Shown here piece after piece: positions 11,284 through 21,879 of a DNA stretch of 64,000 nucleotides. The position numbers and the translations under genes are program-made. The number at the start of each line of letters is the position of its first letter. Position 1 is the first letter of the stretch. A model generated the notes under the pieces. That model did no database searches and had not been told where the DNA came from. It saw only the letters and a list, made by a program, of their open reading frames with translations. Source of the stretch: Serendipita indica DSM 11827 (taxonomy: Eukaryota; Basidiomycota; Agaricomycetes; Sebacinales; Serendipitaceae); contig CAJVGD010000012.1 in the NCBI GenBank assembly GCA_910890315.1, positions 1,200,991 through 1,264,990 on the forward strand. Direction: 5' to 3'.

Positions 11284-13888
11284 ATGGACGACGATGCAGC
11301 ACTTCAAGACGCACACAGGGCTGCAACGCTCCCAATAGACCCAACAAGCGCGCCGACAGAGCCTTCTCTCAATAAGGAACCGCAACTAAATGGTATATCA
11401 GCAGAAGAAGCAACGAAACAAGTGCATTATGCTATTCGAGCGTTGCTTTCAGACGAGTTTCCAGACATTGCAAAGAAGGGACCTCGGAGGAGCAGCGCTA
11501 CTGGACAGTACCTCCAGTTGACAGCTAGAACTATGAAGAATTATTTCAAGGCGACTTGGAAGACGTGGTGGGGGGTCGTCTATTCCTTTGGCAAGATGCT
11601 GGTCGGTGGGGTTTGTGAGTATCACATGCTCTAAGTGATAGAACCCGGAGGTCTGATCAGTCTTTCATCGTCGTCTGTAGCACCCATCGACTTTCTAATG
11701 TCCCTCGTATTCTCGACATGCATCACCATCATCCTCACGGCTGGAGTCATTATCTGCATCATAGCAAAGATTCCTTTGTTGGAAAGGCATTCGATGCTTA
11801 TGCAAATAGCGAACATGATGGCGTCAGCTTTATCAATATTGGTTTGTAGTCCTCGTCTTGTATTGCGAGTTCTGACGATTGTTAGTGAACAGCGGCATGT
11901 TCAAAAACTTTAGTGAGGAAGAACTAGGGTTGGCCAAGGACGCCATGTCCAGCACCAAGCCGCAGCAGGACCATGTCATGGATATTGACGTTGCCAAGAT
12001 GATGTGCGTCAGCGTTTCTGCCTATTCTTTGTTATTTATTCCCATTTTAGGCTTCTGTTTACCGGACTCGTTTACGAGCGTTCCACCGAGGCGAAGCAGG
12101 AAGCCATCCGCCAGTGTAGCTCCCTTGATTGGGGCCATATCATCCCAGAAGAAGTCCGCTTAGCGCTCCGACCCAACCACGAACGTGAATTCTATCGCCG
12201 ACATTTGCGAACTCGAAGTTCCACCATGACCTCTCAGTCATCCAGAGCATCCACGCTCAGCACCGTCCCACCTCAGCGACTGGCAGGAGACGAAGAATCG
12301 GCAACGCAAATTGTGGCTTCACCCACGCGCATAGAAGCCGCTCCGGAGGCACCCCTTCAACCCAACCAAAGTATACTAACGCAAGGACACCCACGCTACG
12401 GGACGTTCCCTCCAGCCTTTGCAGACTGGCAGCGGCAGTACATATCTCAGTCTCCGTATCGTATTTATACTCAACCAGTGCGGCCCACACAACAAAAACC
12501 CTATCAAGCACGCTCTCTACCGCAAGCACCAACGCAAATGGATCAACAGGGGAGACAGAGGTAGCGGCTACAAAAGACGGTGGTGTGATTTACGATGCAA
12601 TGCAAAAATGGGGGTTTGAATATGAGCCACTGAGCGAGCTTGATAGTGCGAGCTCGGCTTATTGCGCTGCCTTTTGGGACAAGATGAGCAATTGGGTAGT
12701 CGTGGCATTCAAGGGTAGGAGTCGGCTTTCCTAGTGATAATGATACTGATGTATCGTAGGGACTTCACCACCAGAGTTCGATGGCCAGTTATCCGTCTCT
12801 TCTCGCGATTCTGCTGACGCCTTGATAGAGTGGCTGGTAGACTTTGATTATACGCGTGTTCCTATTGGAGAATACATTCCCGGTTATGGAACTGGTAAGA
12901 CTCCTATCTCTTGCCCTGCTTCGCCTGATGGTTTTAGCTCATCATGGGTTCAAAAACCGACTGTTTCCGGATGAGCCGACACTCAACCGCACTCCATATG
13001 GTATGAGTATCAATCCTAATATGTCAAATGCCTGACATTTTAAAGAAACGATCATGGCTGGTATTAAAGTTATTACGGACGACCTGCTCCTGCGCAATGG
13101 GGCCGAGATTGCGAATGTATACTTCACCGGTAAGCACACCTTCCTTGTCGGAGAAATACTGAGTGATGCTGTGATAGGCCATTCTCTGGGCAGTGGAATC
13201 GCCAGTCTGGCATACGCCCGCGCCATGATGTATATCGACGGTCTGGACAGTCGAGTGAGGATTTGCGATGCCTATCTCTTCAGCTCACCTATCGCGTGCG
13301 ATATGCCGTCTGCCAAGCGTGAGTTCCACATCTTTGACAAGGGCTCAGCACGTCTAATCGCACGCAGTCTTCAACAACAGTCTTCTCAAGGGTGCTTGTC
13401 CTCCTCGCACGCCATGGCGCATTGTCAATGTGAAGTGTATACACGGAGAAGTGGGTATCCGCTGACCGTCTGAATAGCACCACGATGCGGTGGCGACGCT
13501 CTTCCCAGCGTTTGGTGACGATCCAAACTACGCGTACCCAGACTCGCTGTTCGCATTTGCGCATATGGGAACAGAAGTCAAGATGCGCCGAAATGGCAAG
13601 CCAAGCATTGCGGCGAACAACTATGCACCGGCTGGTACCGTCGCTACAGCCGTCACAGGAATTCCGCCGAATAGAGCCGGGAAGGTTCCTGAGGGCATGC
13701 AAGTTCCAAAGTGGATGATTTTTGTGCAATACATACCGCTTGCTGGATGGATGTTCAGTCACTTTCCAGGTATGCCACCGTCATTGTAGAGGATCTTCTG
13801 ACTCCTTGATCAAGGACTATATATGGAATCGATACAAGCAATGTCTCCGGGAACAATGACCTGGAAATGGAAGGGCGCGAATGACTAG
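11284..13888 (+). CDS. Membrane-anchored class 3 lipase-like (alpha/beta hydrolase) protein
   Basis: The C-terminal half is a fungal lipase class 3 domain: a strand WVVVAFKGTSPPEF before the lid, then the nucleophile elbow GHSLGSGIASLAYA (about 13180-13220), and YLFSSPIACDMPSA. The probable catalytic Asp/His region follows at IVNVKCIHGE...HHDAVATLFPAF. The N-terminal half (11284-12540) is acidic and Ser-rich and contains at least one strong membrane span, FLMSLVFSTCITIILTAGVI (11694-11760). A charged linker with YERSTEAKQEAIRQC and a Ser/Thr/Pro stretch follows. Introns fall near 11613, 11851, 12004, 12370-12480 (uncertain), 12717, 12895, 13000, 13130, 13320, 13452 and 13771. The last exon ends at the TAG at 13888. 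The substrate is unknown: intracellular fungal class 3 lipases include acylglycerol and phospholipid lipases. It is divergent from the SCY1 gene across a promoter of about 340 bp. Confidence 0.75.
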
Positions 13889-14074
13889 ACCAGATCCGCC
13901 CTTCCGAGTGCGACGCTCATTGACGATGATGATTCGGACGCTCTTACTACATTTTAATGTGTTTATATTCTCCGGCGTGAATCACGTAGGATAGCATTGC
14001 ATTACCTGGTCGAACTTGGACCTAACCATCACCACAAGCGTTCTGCGTTTCCACTCTGGAACCTTGTTTTCACC

Positions 14075-15756
14075 ATGAGCACAGTAAATGACCTCCCAGT
14101 CGAACTATGGCGAGAGATTTTCGAGTTTGCGATCGGAGAATCCAACCTGTTGGATCCCCTGTATGAGCCGCAGAACCAACGCCTACGTCTCCACCAATTT
14201 CTTCATAATGAAAATGGTATGAAGCGCAATCATTCGAGTGAAATGGACGGCATGCATCACTCTGGACCCCATTCCTCGTCGTCGCCGATGGGCGCAACGC
14301 CAGATTCTGCGATGGGTCCTGCACGAAGGGGCTCAGCGTCGAGATACTCTCCATCATTCTCAGCGAACCTCAGACTTTCACCAACCTCACCTTCGTCAGG
14401 GACCAACGGCGGCGCGCCACTTTCAACGAGTCTACAGGTCAAGCTCGCCATCTCCGCAACATCCTCACAATGGCGAAAGGTTGGGCTACCGTATTTATTC
14501 AGAAACGTGACGTTCATGTCGCTGCACCAACTCCAACTCCTCACCGGGCTCGTCCGAGCCTCACGATATCGATACGTGCCAGGACCACATAATATTCGTT
14601 TATTGTTGCAAGGCGAAGGGGTGGGATATGGCGCATTAATTAGAAGGATTGAAACCAAGATTGACTGTGAGTAGTTCGGCAACGCCGGTATGGGTTACTG
14701 AGAAGCAGCGCAGTGGGCAAAGATCCGTCGGATCATATCATCTATGCCGATATCATGTCCGACTTGCTCAAGTGCTGTCCGAACCTACTTATCTATGTCA
14801 ACAAGAACCCTCAGGCTGGCATTCCAACGCCTTCACCTATCATCAATGCACTCAGCAGCATCGAAGGTCTTAGACCGAAGATAGGCGACTACTTACCACA
14901 CCCGACGCAACGCAATGTTGCAGCAGGAGAGGGAGATACGTCGCTCGAACGACTCGAATGGTCTGGCAAAGAAGGCATCATCGTAGGCGACCTCACCTTT
15001 CTTCTTCGACATGCACCATACTTGCGAAAACTTGTCCTAGGCCAAGCTTTCTTATGCTCCACGCGTCTCTCCGATACCCTTTCCGATCTACAGATACCCC
15101 TCTTGCATCTGACTTCCCTCCGTGTCGACCTCACGACCTTACACCGAGCATATATTCGCTATACCCGCCGTTGGTCCATCCCAGCTTTACAAACGCTCGA
15201 GGTTCTCATTGGTTCAGCACCGTGGCAATCCGATGTCTACGGACTTCTCGAATGCCTTCCTCCATTACGCGAATTGCACTTGCGGGTGCTGGAATACAGT
15301 TCAATGCCACCGCAGACCTGGCACGACCTTCTCGGACGACAGGGATGCTCAGTGCTGCAGGCGCTCACCTTCAACGTCTCTGTCATGCCTGCCCTTCCAC
15401 CAGACATCGACCTCCCAAATCTTTCACAGGTCAGTTTGGAAGGATGTCCACCCGATTTCCGGGCGATGAACGAGTACGATCGACCCGAAAGCGATCGCAG
15501 GGAGCAACTGTCCGAACATTTGACAGCATTAGCAAGTAGGCACGCAACATTGCGCTGTATTCGGATGCTGGACGACGAATTTCTTCTTATAAGCGGCAGG
15601 AACGCAGAAGGCTATGGTACGTCAGGCTGGGAAGTACCTCGTAGAAAGAAACTCTCGCGCGAGTTCAGAACGTGGAAAGAATGGAGCTCATTGCTGCGCG
15701 CTGCGGGTATCCGCTTGACGAACTGTGAAGGGGATCTCATTGGTCCGAGTTATTAA
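14075..15756 (+). CDS. F-box domain protein with LRR-like tail
   Basis: The start MSTVNDLPVELWREIFEFA is an F-box (SCF ubiquitin-ligase adaptor that would bind Skp1). A Ser/Pro-rich insert follows (roughly residues 60-130), then SQWRKVGLPYLFRNVTF, the usual post-F-box segment of Agaricomycete F-box proteins. One intron near 14666-14708 precedes a second exon with loosely repeated leucine-rich strands (LERLEWSGKEGI, LRKLVLGQAFL, LHLTSLRVDLTTL, LREHLRVLE-like) typical of a divergent LRR-like C-terminal region. It ends at the TAA at 15756. The substrate is unknown. It lies convergent with, and only about 45 bp from, the gamma-tubulin complex gene. Confidence 0.8.
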
Positions 15757-15800
15757 TTAAATAGATTACGATAATCAGAGAGTAAACTTTCACATAGACA

Positions 15801-18800
15801 TCAGCCAATGTCTGGGATCTGAGTAGCATCTTTTGCCCTTTTAGCACGTGTTCGGCGTTCCAATTCTCTTTTCCACCATTCGCCAGGATCCATCCGTACG
15901 AGTAGATCACTGAGGCCGATATCCCTCTTCGTACCAGTATTGCGAGTCAGGACTTCGTAGTCCCGATCGCTTGTAGCCAAGGCAGAAAGGAGAGAGCGTA
16001 GTTCGCTCTTGTCGTCCATGGCTCGAAGTACCTTTGTCTACTCAACGTTAGCCCATATTACGGATCTATAACCTAGAGTACGGACCAGTGTCATCATCTT
16101 CCTCTCAAACGTGGTGTGCAACTTTTGTAGCTGCGCTGTCGCATCTTCCTCGCTCAGAGCATGTCTCTTGAAATCTCTCACGAGGCTTCCCAACAAGAGA
16201 ATGATGCTGAGAATGTCCTCTACCACGTCTGATATCGCCCTTTGCTGCGTCCTAAGCATACACCCGCCAAGGATCTTGTCGAGCATCTTTGAATGATCCC
16301 CCATCACTTCAAATATATCTGCCGCAGGCTTGGGAGGTTCTTGCTGGTGGCTCGAACCTGGGCGGGCAGTGTTCAATTGATTCCACTCGCGTTGTCTCAT
16401 GTAATGCAATTCTTCGATAGTGCGTAGTTTGAGATTGAACGCATCGAAATTCGTCCTGACGACGGTGTCGAAGACATAGCTGGTCAGTACAGAGACAAAT
16501 GTGTGAGTATGGAAACGGAACCGTCGCAAAAGTGCTGTCGCCGCCGCGGAATTGAAGCCTGCTCCGCCTTTTTGAATGCTCCAGAAGAGACCGCGGGAGA
16601 CGGTATCAGCTGCTGGTGTAAGATACGACATAGAATAATGGTACTTGGACGCACCTCGTAAGAGTCGGAGGAGAAAGTTGAACAAGCGCTGGTACTTGCT
16701 CAAGAGTACAGGAGTGATAAGTGCGGCGACAGGCAATGGTGGTTTGTAGTCGAGGTAGAGAAAGTCAAGAGCGCTATCCAGAGTAAGAATTCGGTGGCAA
16801 AAGCTTCGACACATACGCAAGAGATGAAGGGTTCAGCCAGTCCTGCCTTGCTTCGTCAATCGGTAAATCACGAATAGCGAACCCCAGTCTCCACTCTGCT
16901 TCTTTGATGACATCTACCTCTTCTTTCGGAGCTTCCTCCTCATCGCCCGAGTCCGCATCGTGGCCCGAGTGCTTCTCGGCCTTCATCTCATCGAGGGTGT
17001 CCACGATGACCCGCCTTAGGGCGAACCCAAGTTCTGTCCCACCAGGGGGCCAGATTCCCCTCTCGCTTAATCCAACGCCCAGACCGATTCCCCACTTCGC
17101 GGGTGCATTAATGCCATCCTGTCCACGATTGAGATCTTCCTGTTCCGCGGCAATGTCACGGTCATCCATGATTCCAAGCCTTGCCCTCGTTCTTGCACGG
17201 GTTCCACGCCCCACTGGCTGATATGCATCCGAATCGGAAAACAAGGCGCCACGCAGTCGCATGGTAAAGTTCTGTGAACCAAGGAGCATAAAGGAGTGCA
17301 AGAGGAGGAAATGAGATGGTAGGCTGAGCGGGGGTGTGAGGAACCGCTCTAGTAATGCATTGAGAAGACGATCGCTCTGGACCTTCAAAGGCATCAGGAC
17401 GACATCCGCGAGGAGCGATATGGAAGGTGTTGAAAGAGGGAGTTCATCTGGGAACGTGGCGAGGAATGACTGGAATGGCGTGGTGTCGATTGGTAAAGAT
17501 GTCACGTCTTGGTCAACTCGACTCCACTGAGAACCAGGTTCCATGTCGAAGATGCGAAAGTTGGCCAGTTCAGGCTTATACTGTACGCCTTCTACGTCCC
17601 CTTCCTCATCTGGCTCCGTATGAGAGCGAGATTCAAGGTGTAAAGTCGCATTAATAAGGGCTTCGGGCTTTGAGCCAGTGCATATCTCCTCGATTCTGTC
17701 TTCATGCCATACCCATTCGCATCGTCTCTGCGTATAGTCCTTCAAGAGGGGATGATTAGGATCTGCCGCTGTCAGGACTTTGAGGCCTCTTGTGGCCTGA
17801 ATGACCTCAGACTTCAGTTTGGCCGAGAAAAAGGATGGATATTCCGGCGGGGCTTCGTCCATGTTGAGGACCGCGACATCGTCCTCCTCATGAAATCCGA
17901 ATTCGTCCGTTTCTGCGTATGCAGACTTTCTACTAGATGCAGGGTTCACGAGTAAACCCTTGGCACTCCCAATTCCTATGCTTTCTTCCACCGTGCGGAG
18001 GAATGGGTGAGACGCGGTTGAGAGTAGATATGCAAAGCTGGCACGAATACTACGAGGTGAGAAAGAGGCGATGTGACGCTCGGTAAAGGTGTAAATATGT
18101 GTGAGAAGTGCCGCTGGCTCATCTGGAATTGGCTTAAATGGTGGACTGGCCGTGGCGTCCTAAAGACCAATAAGACAACCGCTCAGTTGGACGGTCCTAC
18201 GTACCACATTGCATAGTTCCGCAAGCGCTGCCAAACTTTCTTTAATATCGGCATATTGAAGCCAAAGCCTGGAGAAGACGGAAGACTGCTAATCCTTGCT
18301 CTCGCGAGCTGCTTCCTCAGCGACTCGACAATCATCTCGAGAGAATGAAGAAACGCATGCATGGTCGGATGCAGAACTCGGTGTCGAACATCCTGGATGA
18401 GGCTATCCAACCTTCGGAAAGATGTTCCTATAGCAAGATACAGCGAAATGATGCTACAAAGAGCTAAATATCAATAAATCATCGCAAGGGCCCGACACAC
18501 CTCTTGCTCAGTTCCTCTGTGAAGCCATAGGCAAGAATAATCTTATCCGCATATTCTTTCGACTGACGGAAACTCTCCGTCGATGAGTCCCAATCATATA
18601 GCCGCGACGAATGGCCAGTCAGGTTCGTAACAAGAATCTCCATCAACTCTGCTGGCGGGAAGTGCAACCGTGAAGAACCAGGAGCGTGAACGTGAGGAAT
18701 CACACTGTATCAGGAGAGTTGTTAGGCTTATTGAAACCCCTCCAAGATGGACTCACAAGTCTTGGGCCGCGACAAAAACCGATGGATCTTGTTCAGAGAG

Positions 18801-19252
18801 CAAGTCCCCGCGCTCAGCATCTCTCGTACGTGAATATCTGACACTATCCCACGTCTTGAGGTTATTCTGATGATTTATAAGCAGAGTGGATGGCAATTAT
18901 GAGAGATACGCACCCCAAGGGCATCAGAACCAGCCGCAGCCGTCATCCAAATGTCGCTGACTGGCGTTTTATTGGACGGGATACTAATCTTCAAGGCATC
19001 CTGACCGTTTGGTACCACAACGGTACCTTGCAATGGCTGGCCCGTTTGGATACTCGCTACACCTGGACTAGGTCGTGAAGAGCGCCCGGAGTAGTCTTCG
19101 AGCTCTATTGTATCAATAATTGGATTCTGAGGTTTGCTATCCAGCCTTGGGACGAAGAATCCAAAGTGAATCGGCTCCAATGGTTCCAAGTCGGGGGGAC
19201 CATGTGAGTGACTTGAAGATAGAATAGAAGGAAGTTCGTCTAGAATGCTCAT
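15801..19252 (-). CDS. Gamma-tubulin complex component (GCP5/GCP6-like, Spc97/Spc98 family)
   Basis: Member of the family that assembles gamma-tubulin into microtubule-nucleating complexes at the spindle pole body. Starts at MSILDELPSILSSS (ATG 19252). The centre (17991-16850) has EYPSFFSAKLKSEVIQA and GLKVLTAADPNHPLL, typical of the GCP N-domain. A Gln-poor acidic loop follows (17090-16900; rich in DSGDEEEAPKEE). The C-domain has ALDFLYLDYKPPLPVAALI, LSKYQRLFNFLLRL (16720-16680) and FVSVLTSYVFDTVV. The last exon after a small intron (about 16085-16036) is basic and ends with TGA at 15801. The length is around 1,000 residues. A long acidic insert and the divergent N-terminus fit GCP5/6 better than GCP2/3, but I cannot decide between them. 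Introns lie near 18880, 18700, 18440, 18180, 16800, 16660 and 16060. Confidence 0.85.
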
Positions 19253-19378
19253 ATGGAGCAATCCGCTCAGTCGTTAGGCAGCCAAAGTTGTAGTTGAGAT
19301 CAACGAACAGATTTCTATATATGCGAGTAGTGATACACAAAGCTAAAGATACAGTCGGATGGCGGTCATTAAGACATG

Positions 19379-20563
19379 CTAGAAGTGATTCGCTCCTTTG
19401 TTGTTGGGTCCTTTGATGCTGGGACTGTACGTAATGGCGCGCATACGCGCATAGGCTTGGGGATCTTGAAGTGGCTGAGGCATGCTCGCTGGAGAGATCC
19501 TGGGAAGAGCAAATATTGGCCTCCCCTGTGCATCTTCAACGTCGATGCCCAGTCTGAAGAGAGCAGTAACGTCTTCCTCCGTGCACGATGGCGGGAGGGG
19601 GAACGATAATCCCATACAAGGGATGAAATAGTTGGGACCATCGAATTCTGATTCAACTGTGCGTAGAGAGATCATGCTCTCACTCAATGGTGGGAGGCAT
19701 CGATTCTTCTTCGCCTCTGGGGAACCCTCGACGTTGCCGTGTGTCCGGGCCTGTAATCCATGAGTATGCGTCCGAAATCAGGCCAAGAGATACTCACAAC
19801 GTCGACGTAATGTGACTCGAGGTCGAGAGGGGAGGAACGCTGGACGTAGTGATCGAAGCCCCCTGGATGGGCACGAATATTGAGGATGGGAGATGATTCA
19901 TGTCGGTCCAGGAGCTGAAGCGTTTGAAGAGGAGTCTCTGGAAGGCTATCGTCGGTGGCTATCGTGGCATCGCTCTTGCTTCGCGCTCGATGAGACCCCT
20001 TGGTCGCATGCTTACGGAAAGGGAGAGACAGAGCCTCGAGTAGATTACCGCTGTAATTTCATGAGAGATAGACGAGGGCAACTGCGCAAAGCATACCTTC
20101 TCTTGGACTCATCTCCAGGAATCGCTCTGGGAGTATCATCGAAGAGGCTGAGTGAGGCGAGGTCAGCATAGCTGCGCGCTCGCTCTTTGAGTGTCTTTGA
20201 CGTCCCGGCACTGAGTGAGCCCGCCTTTGGAGGTTGAGTCCCGAGAGCGGCTAAAGGAAGTGGAGAATCCATGGCTAACAAGGACCCAGGACCGTGATCC
20301 GCCTTTGATCCCCTTCTGGAGAATGGAAAATAGTTCCTCCACGTGGGGGACGCCGGCTTGTCGTTGTCCACTGGGATTGCACCATTCGCCACAGAGGCAC
20401 CGTGTGCAGCGGGTGCCAGAGCTAGCGGCATCTGTGGAATAGGCTGGTTCCGGACACTGTCGTATATCATTTCTTTGGAAAGTCGCGGGAGTTTCCCAAA
20501 GCTGCGCTTCAACGAAAGCGTCTTGGGAGGTTGCTTTGGAGGCTTTTCTACCTTAGTAGACAT
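19379..20563 (-). CDS. Hypothetical Ser/Pro-rich protein
   Basis: I do not recognise the family. The first ATG is at 20563 (MSTKVEKPPKQPPKTLSLK). The first exon is basic and rich in Pro/Ser/Ala with LKERARSYADLASLSLFDD near its end. After an intron near 20100-20040 the frame continues with RKHATKGSHRARSKSDATIA, then LQLLDRHESSPILNIRAHPG and QRSSPLDLESHYVDV. After a second intron (about 19800-19750) comes a more ordered C-terminus: LRTVESEFDGPNYFIPCMGL, CTEEDVTALFRLGIDV and PISALPRIS-like strands. It stops at the TAG at 19379. Frame continuity over three exons and biased composition suggest a real, largely disordered protein of about 330 residues. It sits head-to-tail just upstream of the gamma-tubulin complex gene (about 125 bp), but no functional link is visible. 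Confidence 0.6.
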
Positions 20564-21282
20564 CTCAAAGAGTCGGGCAGTAAGTAAAGCGGGGTCTATA
20601 GAGCACGGATGGGCTACCGACCGCGGAAACGCTGTGACGAGTGAGTGAGCAGATGTGGAGGAGACCAAGTTGCGCGATTACAAAGGTGGCAGCGATTCCC
20701 TGTTGTTGACGATCGCCCGCCGATGCCAGCGAGTGCTTCTTAGCAAATTACACTGTCAGGCAAACTAGGAAGCTGGCCCTCGTCCGAGATGTCCGTCGGT
20801 TCCGTATCTTTCGAAACCTTGTAAGATGAACTCGCGAAACACGTGAAGTGAAGCCCTGGTCTCTTTACGTTTCAAAGTCCAAAATGCCAGAACAGCAGAA
20901 ACAGAATTGAAGTGTAATCAATCTTGTACGATGCATTCAGGGGAAATCGAATGGCCAAGGAAGATGACAGGAGGAATGTCGCGTCGTCTTCAATGTCATT
21001 ATCGTATCGCTTATTTGCAGGTTTGGATAATGCACAGATACGTAATCTAATTTGCCCATACGAAGCCCAAATCGAAACAGGAAGCAACGGCCGCAAGTTG
21101 AACGAGAAGGAGAGTCGATACGAGTGCAAAGGTCGGCGTTTTCAATGGAAGCCTTATAGTCAAAAAACAAAGGACGAAGCGATTGGAATGACGTCTCTGG
21201 TCACCCCGCGGGTGTCCATAAGTTCAGAGATGCATCGCTTGATGAGGCTATCGTTAGGTATTGAACTTGCGGGATGACCTGG
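20564..21282. other. Intergenic region, nothing recognised
   Basis: About 700 bp between the unknown protein's start and the weak gene downstream of MCM2. Open stretches exist on both strands (for example 20924-21277 on +), but they overlap each other, have no recognisable motif and show no splice continuity. I see no RNA gene, repeat or clear promoter motif here apart from the presumed promoter of the 20563 start. Confidence 0.4.
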
Positions 21283-21760
21283 TTAAGATGGCTGATGCTC
21301 GTTGAGAATGAAGCGGATTCGTGTCATGTAAATCTCAAACGCGCTCTGGACGGGAGTCATCACCAGTGAGCGAGGTGGCAAGGTGGAGCCAGTGCAGCAC
21401 CAGGGCAGTCGCGCACCATCTCCGACACGCAAGCGAGATTGAATAATAATACGCATACTCTTGGTGGACTCCACGATAACCAATATAGCCTGCAAGGACT
21501 CGTTTGGGATACGGTCGACGAGCTCAAGGAGAGTCCATCTCCTGCCCAGTGTAAAATTCTACTGATCCAACCAATGCTACTCTCACGGTGCCCAAGTATT
21601 CTTCCAAATGCTGAATGAATCCATGGACGAGTAAAACGTTGACAAAACTCGGCGCAAAGGTGGTAGGAAGTAAGAGAAACGCCCGGCCGCCATCTGGCGG
21701 TCTCCGGTTGGAGGTGCCGCATTATCAACAGTTGGACAAAGAGGCAGAATTCACTCGGTT
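21283..21760 (-). CDS. Possible small gene downstream of MCM2
   Basis: Weakly supported. A candidate two-exon model joins a first exon containing RFSYFLPPLRRVLSTFYSSM (near 21660) to a second exon containing ELVDRIPNESLQAILVIVE across a 48-nt GT-AG intron (about 21585-21538), ending at the TAA at 21283 after YMTRIRFILNEHQPS. Another frame over the same DNA reads FVNVLLVHGFIQHLEEYLG then TVRVALVGSVEFYTG, which also looks protein-like. I therefore cannot fix the frame. No family is recognised. The start is uncertain (an ATG near 21800 or further in). It lies tail-to-head with MCM2 at about 120 bp. Confidence 0.3.
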
Positions 21761-21879
21761 ATTCTCTAGTCGAGATCATTGAAATCTGGTGCAGTTGTAC
21801 AATAGACTTCATCCTTGGCCCATCGAATGTATGGCGAAATGTTGTCTGTTCGATTATGCACATCCCACGGAGCGATTTA

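Noticed and set aside
20924-21277. Plus-strand 117-codon frame near the MCM2 3' neighbour
   Set aside because: Amino-acid composition is unremarkable and a similar frame is open on the other strand; no support.
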